A stretch of 64,000 nt of DNA, taken from Limosilactobacillus pulli (GTDB taxonomy: Bacteria > Bacillota > Bacilli > Lactobacillales > Lactobacillaceae). Under the pieces are notes generated by a model that worked only from the letters and a program-made list of their open reading frames with translations, had not been told where the DNA came from and made no database searches. The stretch is taken from NCBI RefSeq assembly GCF_947381555.1, contig NZ_CANCWQ010000007.1, positions 1-64,000 of the forward strand, read 5' to 3'. The position numbers were made by a program, and so were the translations under genes. Below are positions 26,310 through 35,132 of this stretch, in pieces. Every line of letters begins with the position of its first letter. Position 1 is the first letter of the stretch.

Positions 26310-27554
26310 TTGACAGAACAAACATATCCTGAACTGCTGCCGCGGTTTTTAAAGTACGTCAAAGTTGAAACACGCTCTGATCCAAAGTCAGATACGGTAC
26401 CTTCCAGCCCTAAGGAAACGGCCTTTTTAAATCAGCTGGTCCAAGAGCTTAAGGAATTGGGATTAAGCAACGTGCGGATTCATCCCAAGAATTCGTATCT
26501 TCTGGCAACGATTCCAAGCAATCTGGATCATGATGCGCCGGTTGTTGGGTTCATTGCTCATGTTGATACGGCTGATTTCAATGCTGATCATGTTTTGCCA
26601 CAGGTTGTGGAAGACTATGATGGTCAATCAGATATTGCACTTTCTGATAGCGGCTACCAGCTTTCACCAGCTGAGTTCCCATCGTTAAAAAAGTATGCTC
26701 ATGATACTTTGATTACCACGGATGGCCGGACGCTGCTGGGTGCTGATGACAAATCAGGCGTGGCCGAGATTGTTACAATGGCTTCGTATCTTTTGCAGCA
26801 TCCTGAAATCAAGCATGGTACGATTCAAATTGGGCTGGGTCCGGATGAAGAAATCGGAACCGGAGCCGATCACTTTGATGTCAAGGACTTTGGCGCTGAC
26901 TTTGCCTACACGGTCGATGGCGGTCCACTGGGTGAGCTGGAATACGAAACGTTTAATGCTGCTCAGGCTGAGATCACGATTACGGGCAAAGACGTGCACA
27001 CTGGGGTCGCTAAAGGAACGATGATCAATGCCATTCAAGTCGGTATTGATCTGCATAATCGTCTGCCAGAACATGACCGTGCCGAAGAAACTGAAGGTCG
27101 TGAAGGCTTTTATCACCTTTACAAGTTTAATGGCGGTGTTGATCATGCCGAGATGACCTATCTGATTCGCGATCATGACCGGCAAAAGTTTGAGAATCGT
27201 AAAAAGAATCTAATGCAGATCGTGGCACAGCTGAATCAAAAGCTGGGCGAGGATCGCATTCAGATGAAGCTGTACGATCAATACTACAACTTAAAAGATG
27301 CGCTCAAAGATCACATGGAAGTCGTTGAAATTGCCAAGCAGGCGATGGAAAATCTGGATATCAAACCAGTGATCTATCCGGTTCGTGGCGGCACGGATGG
27401 TTCGACAATCTCCTATTTAGGATTACCAACGCCAAACCTGTTTGCTGGTGGCGAGAACATGCACTCACGCTTTGAGTACGTTTCTTTGCAGACCATGGAA
27501 AAAGCATTGGATGTCTTGGTTGAAATCGCCAAGCTGACGGCACAAGAAAAATAG
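26310..27554 (+). CDS. pepT: Tripeptidase PepT
   Basis: A 414-residue zinc aminopeptidase of family M20B that frees the N-terminal residue of tripeptides, part of the peptide-based nitrogen supply of lactobacilli. Metal motifs are GFIAHVDTADF, LGADDKSG and PDEEIGTG. The start is taken as TTG at 26310, seven bases after AAAAGGTGA; this gives the usual N-terminus. A strong terminator follows. Confidence 0.93.
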   Translation: MTEQTYPELLPRFLKYVKVETRSDPKSDTVPSSPKETAFLNQLVQELKELGLSNVRIHPKNSYLLATIPSNLDHDAPVVGFIAHVDTADFNADHVLPQVVEDYDGQSDIALSDSGYQLSPAEFPSLKKYAHDTLITTDGRTLLGADDKSGVAEIVTMASYLLQHPEIKHGTIQIGLGPDEEIGTGADHFDVKDFGADFAYTVDGGPLGELEYETFNAAQAEITITGKDVHTGVAKGTMINAIQVGIDLHNRLPEHDRAEETEGREGFYHLYKFNGGVDHAEMTYLIRDHDRQKFENRKKNLMQIVAQLNQKLGEDRIQMKLYDQYYNLKDALKDHMEVVEIAKQAMENLDIKPVIYPVRGGTDGSTISYLGLPTPNLFAGGENMHSRFEYVSLQTMEKALDVLVEIAKLTAQEK

Positions 27555-27556
27555 TC

Positions 27557-27590
27557 AAAAAGCCCGTCGCAAACTCGCGGCGGGCTTTTT
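27557..27590 (+). terminator. Terminator after pepT
   Basis: AAAGCCCGTCGC pairs with GCGGCGGGCTTT (12 positions, one wobble), followed by T. Confidence 0.88.
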
Positions 27591-27674
27591 AACTGAATTT
27601 CAGAAAACGCTGTCATCATTTGGCCAACGGTGATAAGCTGAAACAAACAACCTCAATCAGAAAGGATGATGAAG

Positions 27675-28524
27675 ATGCAAACCGTTACGATTAATCAACG
27701 CGTCTTGCCAGCAGTTGGTCTGGGTACCTGGCATATTGGAGATGATCCTGTTAAAACCGAACAAGAAATCAAGGCGCTGCAAGCTGGTATCAAAGCAGGA
27801 GCTCGGGCAATTGATACGGCCGAAATGTATGGCAACGGCAACGCAGAACGACTGGTTGCTCAAGCTATCAAACCGTTTGAACGGGAAGATTTGTTTATCA
27901 TCGACAAGGTGCTGCCGCAAAATGCCGGCCGTGCGCAGTTGGAAAAAAGTCTGGATCGCAGTTTGAAAAACGCTGGTACCGATTATTTTGATCTGTATCT
28001 ATTGCACTGGCGCGGGCAGATTCCGTTGGCTGAAACCGTAGCTGAATTGGAACGGGTTAAGCAGGCAGGCAAGATTCGCGCTTGGGGCGTTTCCAATTTC
28101 GATGTGGCCGATCTCAAAGAGCTCTTTGCCTTGCCAAATGGCATCAACTGTGCGGCTAATGAAGATCTTTACAATCTAGATCGCCGTGGTATTGAGTATG
28201 ATCTGCTGACCTGGCAAAAGGATCATCAACTGCCATTGATTGCCTATTCACCGGTTGCGCAAGCTGATTCGCTTAGTGGACGCTTAAGTAATAATCCAAC
28301 GCTTAAGAAGCTGGCGGCAGTCCATCATGCCACGGTTTATCAGATCATGCTGGCCTGGACCATTCGCTGCGGCAACACGTTAACGATTCCACAATCCAGC
28401 AATCCAAAAACATGCCGAACAAAACGTGGCTGCGGGTGAGATTGAATTTAGTGACGTCGAGCTTTTAAAATTAGAGCAGGCCTTTCCGTCACCAAAGCAA
28501 AAGCAGCCATTGGCAACGATCTAG
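27675..28524 (+). pseudogene. Aldo-keto reductase, frameshifted
   Basis: The first 244 or so codons read as an aldo-keto reductase: WHIGDD, the catalytic Asp and Tyr in DTAEMYGNG, Lys in IIDKVLP, His in LLHW, and the NADPH-binding IPQSSNPK. At the run of five A (28406-28410) the frame is lost and the reading ends at 28439. Removing one A restores HAEQNVAAGEIEF and a normal C-terminus to TAG at 28522-28524, giving about 282 residues. The start is the third of three close ATGs, behind AAAGGA. It is either a real one-base insertion or a sequencing error. The truncated form would lose the last helices and probably cofactor binding. Confidence 0.85.
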
Positions 28525-28577
28525 CAGCCGAATTGACGCGTCTGACTTTTAGTTGTGGTATTATAACAGCCATCTCT

Positions 28578-29048
28578 TTAAGCCCGATTAAGCTCTTTTT
28601 GAAATCGTTTCAGCCAGGCTGGCAGTGCTTCGCTTAATGACTCATACGTATCATGGAAACGATGCGTAATTCAAGGATCGACAATCCAGTGATCCTCTTT
28701 GCCAGCTACAGTCACATAGATTCCATGAACCTTGTCAGCCAAACCAGCTGGTGCCATGGAGCGGGCATCCAGCATATTCATCTGATCCATTACCAAAATG
28801 TAGTCGGCATCATAAAAGTCTTGATCATTTAACTGCCGCGCAATCAGTCCATCTGCTGATAAATCGTGTTCGGCAAGAACGGCCTTGGTTCTGGAGTCAG
28901 CTGGCGAGCCGGCTGCAATGTCGCTGGTACCGGCTGAGTCAATCTGAATCTGATCAGCCAATTCGGCATCAATCACCATTTGACGAAACATGGATTCAGC
29001 CATTGGTGAGCGGCAGATGTTGCCTAAGCAGACAAAAATAACCTTCAT
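28578..29048 (-). pseudogene. Low-molecular-weight protein tyrosine phosphatase, nonsense mutation
   Basis: The N-terminal P-loop CLGNICRSP and the Asp of IVDP (general acid) are those of the low-molecular-weight phosphatases. Right after VDP the frame meets TGA (28671-28673). Beyond it the same frame continues with ITHRFHDTYESLSEALP to a TAA at 28578-28580, just as the family C-terminal helix should read, and the family commonly has an aromatic residue at the stop position. A TGG to TGA change is the simple explanation. The intact protein would be 156 residues; the broken one is 125 and lacks the last helix. Confidence 0.85.
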
Positions 29049-29079
29049 TAAAAGCTACCTCATTTACTTTTGTTTAGGC

Positions 29080-29088
29080 ATTATAACA
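29080..29088 (-). promoter_or_regulatory. Extended -10 promoter of the phosphatase gene
   Basis: Minus strand TGTTATAAT, a perfect extended -10, about 30 bases before the start; no good -35. Confidence 0.5.
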
Positions 29089-29149
29089 GCTGGTTAGTCT
29101 AAATTGGGTCAAAATAGAAAAGAGTCGCGGGATTGCTGAAAATGTGTTA

Positions 29150-29163
29150 CTCTAAAATTAGAG
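29150..29163 (+). promoter_or_regulatory. Possible -10 with small inverted repeat before the nuclease
   Basis: CTCTAA-AA-TTAGAG contains TAAAAT (29153-29158), a good -10 sequence; the -35 is poor. The six-base arms may be an operator. Weak evidence. Confidence 0.35.
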
Positions 29164-29165
29164 AT

Positions 29166-29196
29166 GGAGCGATTGAAATAAGATCGCTCCTTTTTT
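29166..29196 (+). terminator. Terminator hairpin ahead of the nuclease gene
   Basis: GGAGCGAT pairs with ATCGCTCC and is followed by six T, only 22 bases before the nuclease ATG. No plus-strand gene ends here, so it may attenuate the nuclease or shield it from readthrough. Confidence 0.75.
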
Positions 29197-29218
29197 GTTG
29201 ATTCTGGGGGAGTGTTCA

Positions 29219-30223
29219 ATGAAAAATAAAATTATAAAGAAAAATAAAATTATAAAGATAATGTTGGTGCCGTTGCTGGCCTTGGGAGTCGGTCTGTCGT
29301 TACCGCAGCCTTCAATGACAAGCTCGGTTCAGTCAACTGTCGCTTTGGCCGCCAAAAAGCAGGCAAAGCATCAGTCGCAGCGGGTCAAAAAGCAGGCAGC
29401 TGCGTCTTCCAGTCAATCTGATGAGCAGCTGGCTCAGCTCGATTATCAAGGTACTCAGACAATCAGCGTTAATAACGGCCAGCCGACGTTTAGCAATGAG
29501 GACTTAGATACCAGTCATGGTGCCTGGCAGCAGTATGGCAATTTAGATCGTTTGAACCGGGCTACGCAGGCTAATGCACTGCTTAATCGTTCTTTGATGC
29601 CAAAGGCCAAGCGCGAGCCGCTGACTGTTGATCCAACCGGTTGGCACAACAAAAAAATCAAAGGTGGCTATTTATATAATCGCTCGCATCTGATTGGCTA
29701 CCAGCTGACGGGTCAAAACAACAACTGGAAAAATCTGATTACGGGAACGCGCTCGCTGAATGATCCCGAGATGGTACGCTATGAAGACGAGGTAGCCGAC
29801 TATCTGCGGGCTAATCCAAATGATTATGTGCGTTATCAGGTTACACCGGTTTTTCGAGGCGATGAGCTGTTGGCGCGCGGCGTGCACATGCAGGCACAAT
29901 CGGTTAACAGCCAGGCGGTCAGCTTTAACGTTTATATATTTAACGTTCAAAATGGCGTCACGCTCAACTATGCTGACGGTACCAGTACGGTTGATAGTAA
30001 TGCTCAGGCGGCCAGCTCTGCGCCAGCGGTGGTTTCAAAGGTCAGCGATACGACTGCAGAGCAGGGCAGCAATGATCAGGCAACCGTCTACGTTACGCCA
30101 AACGGTACTAAGTATCATTTGAATCGCAACTGTCGGGCATTATCTCGTTCCAAAACGGTTGAGACGATGACACAGGGACAGGCAATTGCTGACGGCTATA
30201 CGCTGTGTGGTTTTGAACGATAA
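29219..30223 (+). CDS. Exported DNA/RNA non-specific endonuclease
   Basis: A 334-residue secreted nuclease. The first part is a basic stretch, then a hydrophobic core (about residues 14-27) and a likely signal peptide cut near an Ala-rich stretch at about 42-46. A Lys/Gln/Ser-rich spacer follows. The nuclease domain has the EndA/NucA-type motif YNRSHLIGYQLTG, then NNNWKNLITGTRSLN, close to a beta-beta-alpha-metal fold. The C-terminus carries YVTPNGTKYHLNRNC and a final CGF, a short Cys-paired module often found on surface proteins of lactobacilli. The ATG at 29219 is eight bases after GGGGG. The role may be nutrient scavenging or DNA uptake; this is not decided by context. Confidence 0.9.
   Translation: MKNKIIKKNKIIKIMLVPLLALGVGLSLPQPSMTSSVQSTVALAAKKQAKHQSQRVKKQAAASSSQSDEQLAQLDYQGTQTISVNNGQPTFSNEDLDTSHGAWQQYGNLDRLNRATQANALLNRSLMPKAKREPLTVDPTGWHNKKIKGGYLYNRSHLIGYQLTGQNNNWKNLITGTRSLNDPEMVRYEDEVADYLRANPNDYVRYQVTPVFRGDELLARGVHMQAQSVNSQAVSFNVYIFNVQNGVTLNYADGTSTVDSNAQAASSAPAVVSKVSDTTAEQGSNDQATVYVTPNGTKYHLNRNCRALSRSKTVETMTQGQAIADGYTLCGFER
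29221..29257 (+). repeat. 18-base tandem duplication in the signal peptide
   Basis: The unit GAAAAATAAAATTATAAA occurs twice head to tail and doubles KNKIIK in residues 2-13 of the nuclease. The frame is kept. Confidence 0.95.
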
Positions 30224-30260
30224 AAAAGAGCACCGAGATGAATTCTCAGTGCTCTTTTTA
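30222..30260. terminator. Bidirectional terminator
   Basis: AAAGAGCAC-GAGA pairs with TCTC-GTGCTCTTT with one mismatch; it has T on the right and A on the left, and lies between convergent genes. Confidence 0.82.
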
Positions 30261-30276
30261 TAATTGCAGAAATAAA

Positions 30277-30480
30277 TTATTTAGCAGCCTTGTCTGGGTT
30301 AGCCTGCTTTGAAATCAGGGAAATGCAGTTGGTTGCCAATAATGCTACAACTACGGCAACGATTCCAGTGGTTGTGTAGTTGACCGTGGCGCCTTCCAGT
30401 TGACCAGCGATGTAGCCTAAAACGTCACCCAGGATAAAGCTCCAGATAATGATCATGATTTCTTTGCCAATTGTACGCAT
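30277..30480 (-). CDS. Small membrane protein, DUF2929-like
   Basis: A 67-residue protein with two predicted membrane helices (about residues 8-26 and 38-57), linked by a short loop. IWSFILGDVLGYI near the N-terminus resembles the DUF2929/YjzD family, in which a Trp-Ser-Phe motif starts the first helix. AAGGGGTGA precedes the ATG. Function unknown. It shares a terminator with the convergent nuclease gene. Confidence 0.75.
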   Translation of the reverse strand: MRTIGKEIMIIIWSFILGDVLGYIAGQLEGATVNYTTTGIVAVVVALLATNCISLISKQANPDKAAK

Positions 30481-30712
30481 TTTAGTTCACCCCTTAGTTA
30501 TATACAAGAATATTTTATCATAAAAAGATTGAATTGAGTATCGTGAATCAAAAGCTTTTCGGATCAGCTGTCGCAGTAAACATCGTGGGCAATCCATCTG
30601 AGTTGGTGATGTCTGATTTTCAGCGATCAGCCCCAACCCATTGGATGATTGAACGGCTCATGATTTGATTGACAAAATTTTCTAAAGATTAACGTCCTAA
30701 ATGTGAAAATGA

Positions 30713-30721
30713 TGTTATAAT
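30713..30721 (+). promoter_or_regulatory. Extended -10 promoter of the hydrolase gene
   Basis: TGTTATAAT, a perfect extended -10, 34 bases before the ATG at 30755. Nothing else was recognised in 30481-30712. Confidence 0.55.
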
Positions 30722-30754
30722 TTTAATGATTTTCTAATTGAGGGAGGAAGAACT

Positions 30755-31577
30755 ATGTCAGAAGCGATCGGTGAATCTCAGCTGCTGATTAAGACCCCAG
30801 ATCATCAGCAATTGTTTGTAAAACAGAATCGGCCACTGGCACCACAAGCTGTTTTGGTAGTCGTGCATGGTCTAGGTGGACATCAAGGGCGCTATGACTA
30901 TCTGACCAACTGGTTTGTTACCCATTATGTTGCCGTTTACCGCTATGATCATCGCGGCCATGGTCAGACTCCTGGGGTACATGGCGTTTATGGCGACTTT
31001 AACCATTTTCCTGATGATCTTAAAACCGTTGTCGATTGGGCCAAAAAAAAACACGCCGCATCTGCCAATCTTTGTCGTTGGTCACAGTCTGGGCGGCGGC
31101 ACGGCGATGGCATTTGGTGCCAAATATCCAGCAACGGTCAATGGCATTATTTCCGTTGGGGCCTTAACGAGATATCATAATCAGATCTTTGGACCAGTTC
31201 ATCGTTTTAAAACTGATGAGACAATCAGTGGTAGTTTTGGTGATCGAAGCAACAGCAGTGCCTGGATGCGAAAAGACTATCAAGACGATCCCTTGAATCT
31301 AACCGTAATTAAAGGATCACTGCTGAATGCGGCTTTGGATCTGGTTGCGTTTAATAAATCGCATGCTGCTGATTTTGTGGATCCGGTTTTGGTTCTGCAT
31401 GGTGCCGAAGATGGCGTGGTCAGTGTCGATGACTCAATGGACAGTTATCGTGAAATCGCTTCGGTAGATAAAGAACTGCATGTTTACCCATGTTTAAGAC
31501 ATCAGGTTTTAAACGAACCATCGCGCCGCCGGGAAGTATATCAAGAAATCTTGAACTGGATGAAAAAACATGGCTAA
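30755..31577 (+). pseudogene. Alpha/beta hydrolase (lysophospholipase-like), broken at A9
   Basis: The first 96 codons read as a monoacylglycerol-lipase-type hydrolase: VVVHGLGGHQGRYDYL and YDHRGHGQTPG. At a run of nine A (31043-31051) the frame shifts, and the rest lies in the next frame: FVVGHSLGGGTAMAFG with the nucleophile Ser, VLHGAEDGVVSVD with the Asp, and a C-terminal CLRHQVLNEP with the His. With eight A the product would be about 273 residues and carry the whole triad. Either a mutation, slippage, or a sequencing error in the homopolymer. GAGGGAGGAAG precedes the ATG. Substrate unknown. Confidence 0.87.
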
Positions 31578-31583
31578 ATGAGT

Positions 31584-31705
31584 TAAAGAGATCAATTGCC
31601 TAACTATTTTATAGATAATATTGCACCAGTATGTTAGCCTGGCGGGCCAAACGCTGAAAATCAGTTTGCTACCGATTTTCGACGTTTTTTCTTACTCCCT
31701 TTTAT
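31584..31705 (+). repeat. Dispersed repeat, copy 2 (diverged)
   Basis: Resembles 50846-51020 in order of parts. It starts AAAGAG, has GATAATA-TGC--CAG in the middle, and ends with GAAAATC ... GATTTTCG followed by GTTTTTTCT-ACTC-CTTTT, which closely matches the tail of copy 3. The long middle hairpin is missing. It lies directly behind the broken hydrolase gene. Confidence 0.6.
31650..31690 (+). terminator. Terminator formed by repeat copy 2
   Basis: ACG-TGAAAATC pairs with GATTTTCG-CGT, followed by six T. Confidence 0.7.
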
Positions 31706-31738
31706 TGATGCAACGGTACGTTTTTTGGCGGCGGCTTC

Positions 31739-31747
31739 TGCTATAAT
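31739..31747 (+). promoter_or_regulatory. Extended -10 promoter of dnaE
   Basis: TGCTATAAT, a perfect extended -10, 24 bases before the dnaE ATG; no clear -35. Confidence 0.6.
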
Positions 31748-31771
31748 TTTAAGTGAAAGGATGGATCACGA

Positions 31772-34700
31772 ATGGAACTAGTGCCGCTTAACGTAATCAG
31801 CACCTATAGTCTATTGCAGAGTCCGTTGCGCCCGCAAGAGCTGGTGCAAGGAGCCAAGGCCAAGGGGTATCATGCCGTAGCTTTGGCTGATTGGAACGTG
31901 ATGTATGGTGCGATTGATTTTTACAATGCCGCCAAAGCAGCCGGTATCAAGCCTTTATTGGGACTACGGCTGCATCTAAAGACTGCGGCCATGACCACTA
32001 GAGGCCTGGAAGTCTTGTTTTTGGCACGGACGCAGGCAGGCTATCTCAATTTGATGCAGCTGTCGACGCTCAAACAGACGCAGGCACAAACACGATTTTT
32101 GACGCATCAGGAGATCAAGCCTTATCTAAACGATCTGGATTTGATCCTACCCGCGCAGCCATTGACGCTTGACCAGTCATTGATTGACCAGTGGCTGCCG
32201 GCAATGATTGAAGCTACGGCCGGGCATCTTTGGCTGGGCGTTGATCTGGAACTTGATGCCATTCAGCGTGAGCAGATCAAACAAACGGCACAACATTATG
32301 ATGTATCGTTGGCAGCTGCACCACGGGTTGAATATTTAGAAGACGACGATGCATTTGCGGCTGATGTGTTGCGCCATATTGATGCGGGAACTAAGATGGC
32401 CAATCCGTTTTTTCAGGCACATCAATCAATCAGTCGCGCACTGCCTGAACAAGAAAAGCTCAGCCAGGCATTCTTGGATTCGGGATTTGAAAATGCAGTT
32501 GAACAAACGACTAGAATCGCTCAAGAATGCGCTGTTGAGGTTCGGTTTCAAAAGCCTGTCTTACCCAAGTTTCCAACACCAGATCAGCAGAATGCCGCGG
32601 ATTATCTAAAGTCACTGTGTCAGGCGGGACTTCAGAAACGACCATTGGCACCAGGATATACCTTGGCTGACTATCAAAAGCGGCTGCAAAGTGAGCTGAC
32701 GACGATTCATGAAATGGGGTTTGACGATTATTTTCTGATTGTCTGGGACGTTATGCGCTTCGTTCACCAGCAGAAAATGGCGACTGATCCAGGACGAGGC
32801 TCGGCGGCTGGTTCGCTGGTTGCCTATGTTTTGGCGATTACCGAGGTTGATCCATTAAAATACCAATTGCTGTTCGAACGGTTCTTAAATCCGGAACGGG
32901 CGCAGATGCCGGATATCGACCTTGACCTGCCTGACAATCGGCGTGATGAGGTGTTGGCTTATGTTCACCAAAAGTATGGTCATAGCCGAGTTGCTCAGAT
33001 CATTACGTTTGGGACGTTTGGTGCCAAGCAGGCTGTCAGGGACGTGGGCCGGGTTTTTGGCATGCCAGTCTATGCTATCGATGAGCTGGCCCGCGCCGTT
33101 CCCAATCTGCCCAAGATTACGTTGCAGCAAGCCTTAAATGAATCGCGATCGCTCAATAATCTGCTCAGCGATTCTTCACAAAACGCGCTTTTAATGAAAA
33201 CCGCACTGCGGATTGAGGGACTACCGCGTCATTATTCCACGCATGCGGCCGGAATCGTTTTGTCCCAGGATCCTTTGAATCAACTGGTACCATTGCAAAA
33301 CGGCAGTGATGGCCTGTTGATGACGCAGTTTCCCAAAGATACGGTTGAGGCATTGGGCCTTTTGAAGATGGACTTTTTGGGATTGCGAAACCTGTCGATC
33401 ATGGATGCGGCTTTGCGACTGGTCGAAAAGAGCCAACCAGATTTTAATCTGCGAAAAATCAGTCTCAATGATCCATTGACCTTGCAGCTGTTTCAAAAAG
33501 GAGCAACGGAAGGAATTTTTCAATTTGAGTCAAGCGGGATTCGGCAGGTATTGATACGGCTGTATCCCGAAAACTTTGAAATGATCGTGGCCGTCAACGC
33601 GCTGTATCGTCCTGGACCAATGGACAACATTACGCATTTTATCGCCCGTAAAGAGGGTCGTGAAAAGGTCAGTCTGCCTGATCCATCGCTAGCACCGATT
33701 CTGGCACCAACCTATGGGATTTTGGTCTATCAAGAGCAGGTCATGCAACTGGCAGCTAAGATGGCTGGCTTTACACTGGGGCAGGCTGATCTTTTGCGGC
33801 GGGCGATGAGCAAGAAAAAGCAAGATGTAATGGAAAAAATGCGTGGTCGCTTTGTGCAAGGCGCGATTGCCAATGGCTATTCCAAGACGGTTGCCGAGCA
33901 GGTCTTTGATTATATTGATCGTTTTGCCAACTATGGCTTCAATCGTTCCCATGCCGTGGCTTATTCGATGATGGCCTTTGAAATGGCTTATTTGAAGTGT
34001 CATTTTGCACCAGCGTTTTTTGCCGCATTATTGAATGCCCATGCTGGTTCAGAAAAAATGCGCGCCTATTTTGAGGATGCCAGATCGTTTGGCGTGGCAA
34101 TTATCGGTCCCAATATCAACTTCAGCCAGGCCGACTTTAGTCTGTACCAGGGTCGGGTCTTGTTTGGCCTTGCAATGATTAAGGGCATCCGACGCGATCT
34201 GATCAAAGCGGTTATCGATCAGCGAAAACAAAAACCGTTTGCCAATCTGGCCGACTTTATTGGCCGCATCGACGTTAAATTTAGAAAAGTCGAACTGATT
34301 GCGCCGCTGATTTATGCCGGTGCTTTTGATCATTTGGGCAGCAACCGGGCTGAGATGATTGATGCCTTGCCGGACTTGATTGACGGAGCTGAGTTTAATC
34401 AAGCGCTGATGGGCAACGATACTTTTCAGACGACGATCCCGGCGCGGCCGGAGTATTCTTTGGCACAGCGGCTGGAAAAAGAGCATGAGTATCTGGGCAT
34501 CTACTTGTCGGGACATCCCGTCAGTCAGTATCGGGCTTTGGCCAATCAGCTGCATGCGGTCAAGGTCACTCAGCTTAAAGAGGGAATGAATGCGACTTTG
34601 ATCTTATATGTCAGTCGCGTTAAGACGATCAATACCAAAAAAACGCGTCAGCCCATGGCATTTATCAGTGCCTCTGATGAAACCGGCAGTATTGAGGTAA

Positions 34701-35098
34701 CGGTTTTTCCAAAACAGTTTCAGCGCTACCAAGAACTGATTGCTGCGCGCAATGTCTTGATTATCAGCGGCCGAGTGGAAAATCGTAATGGCAGTCTGCA
34801 GCTGCTGGCCAGTCGAATTCAGCTGACTTTGACTGCTGGTGAGCGTGGATCGGCGCCAGCCAAGACGCGCTGGTTTCTGCAGTTGCGACCTGGTGTCTTG
34901 ACACCGCAGCTTTCTGCTCAGCTGCAGGAATTTATCAAGCTTCACCATGGCAATGTGCCAGTAATGGTTTATTATCCTGAAAAAAAACAGACGCAGCTGC
35001 TGCCGCGTAGTCAGTGGCTCAATGGGGATGAAGCTACTAAAAAGGGACTGATTGATCTTTTGGGAGTCAGCAACGTGGTTTATCAATCCGTGCCATGA
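31772..35098 (+). CDS. dnaE: DNA polymerase III alpha subunit DnaE
   Basis: A 1108-residue replicative polymerase of the Gram-positive DnaE type, which extends primers before handing over to PolC. The polymerase motifs are intact: DPGRGSAAGSLVAY, PDIDLDLPDNRRD (about residue 380) and FNRSHAVAYS. A helix-hairpin-helix part and an OB domain follow. The N-terminal PHP domain has lost metal ligands: LNVISTYSLL stands for the usual LHVHS, and ADWNVM for TDHGN, so it is probably not a phosphatase. AAAGGATGG precedes the ATG. Downstream is pyk; no pfkA is present. Confidence 0.96.
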   Translation: MELVPLNVISTYSLLQSPLRPQELVQGAKAKGYHAVALADWNVMYGAIDFYNAAKAAGIKPLLGLRLHLKTAAMTTRGLEVLFLARTQAGYLNLMQLSTLKQTQAQTRFLTHQEIKPYLNDLDLILPAQPLTLDQSLIDQWLPAMIEATAGHLWLGVDLELDAIQREQIKQTAQHYDVSLAAAPRVEYLEDDDAFAADVLRHIDAGTKMANPFFQAHQSISRALPEQEKLSQAFLDSGFENAVEQTTRIAQECAVEVRFQKPVLPKFPTPDQQNAADYLKSLCQAGLQKRPLAPGYTLADYQKRLQSELTTIHEMGFDDYFLIVWDVMRFVHQQKMATDPGRGSAAGSLVAYVLAITEVDPLKYQLLFERFLNPERAQMPDIDLDLPDNRRDEVLAYVHQKYGHSRVAQIITFGTFGAKQAVRDVGRVFGMPVYAIDELARAVPNLPKITLQQALNESRSLNNLLSDSSQNALLMKTALRIEGLPRHYSTHAAGIVLSQDPLNQLVPLQNGSDGLLMTQFPKDTVEALGLLKMDFLGLRNLSIMDAALRLVEKSQPDFNLRKISLNDPLTLQLFQKGATEGIFQFESSGIRQVLIRLYPENFEMIVAVNALYRPGPMDNITHFIARKEGREKVSLPDPSLAPILAPTYGILVYQEQVMQLAAKMAGFTLGQADLLRRAMSKKKQDVMEKMRGRFVQGAIANGYSKTVAEQVFDYIDRFANYGFNRSHAVAYSMMAFEMAYLKCHFAPAFFAALLNAHAGSEKMRAYFEDARSFGVAIIGPNINFSQADFSLYQGRVLFGLAMIKGIRRDLIKAVIDQRKQKPFANLADFIGRIDVKFRKVELIAPLIYAGAFDHLGSNRAEMIDALPDLIDGAEFNQALMGNDTFQTTIPARPEYSLAQRLEKEHEYLGIYLSGHPVSQYRALANQLHAVKVTQLKEGMNATLILYVSRVKTINTKKTRQPMAFISASDETGSIEVTVFPKQFQRYQELIAARNVLIISGRVENRNGSLQLLASRIQLTLTAGERGSAPAKTRWFLQLRPGVLTPQLSAQLQEFIKLHHGNVPVMVYYPEKKQTQLLPRSQWLNGDEATKKGLIDLLGVSNVVYQSVP

Positions 35099-35132
35099 AA
35101 TGGTTTGTTGCCAGCGTCAAAAATAATTAAAG

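Noticed and set aside
30541..30670. Possible fourth repeat copy (a GCTGAAAATCAG match on the minus strand)
   Set aside because: Only about 12 bases are shared with copy 2, which can be chance.
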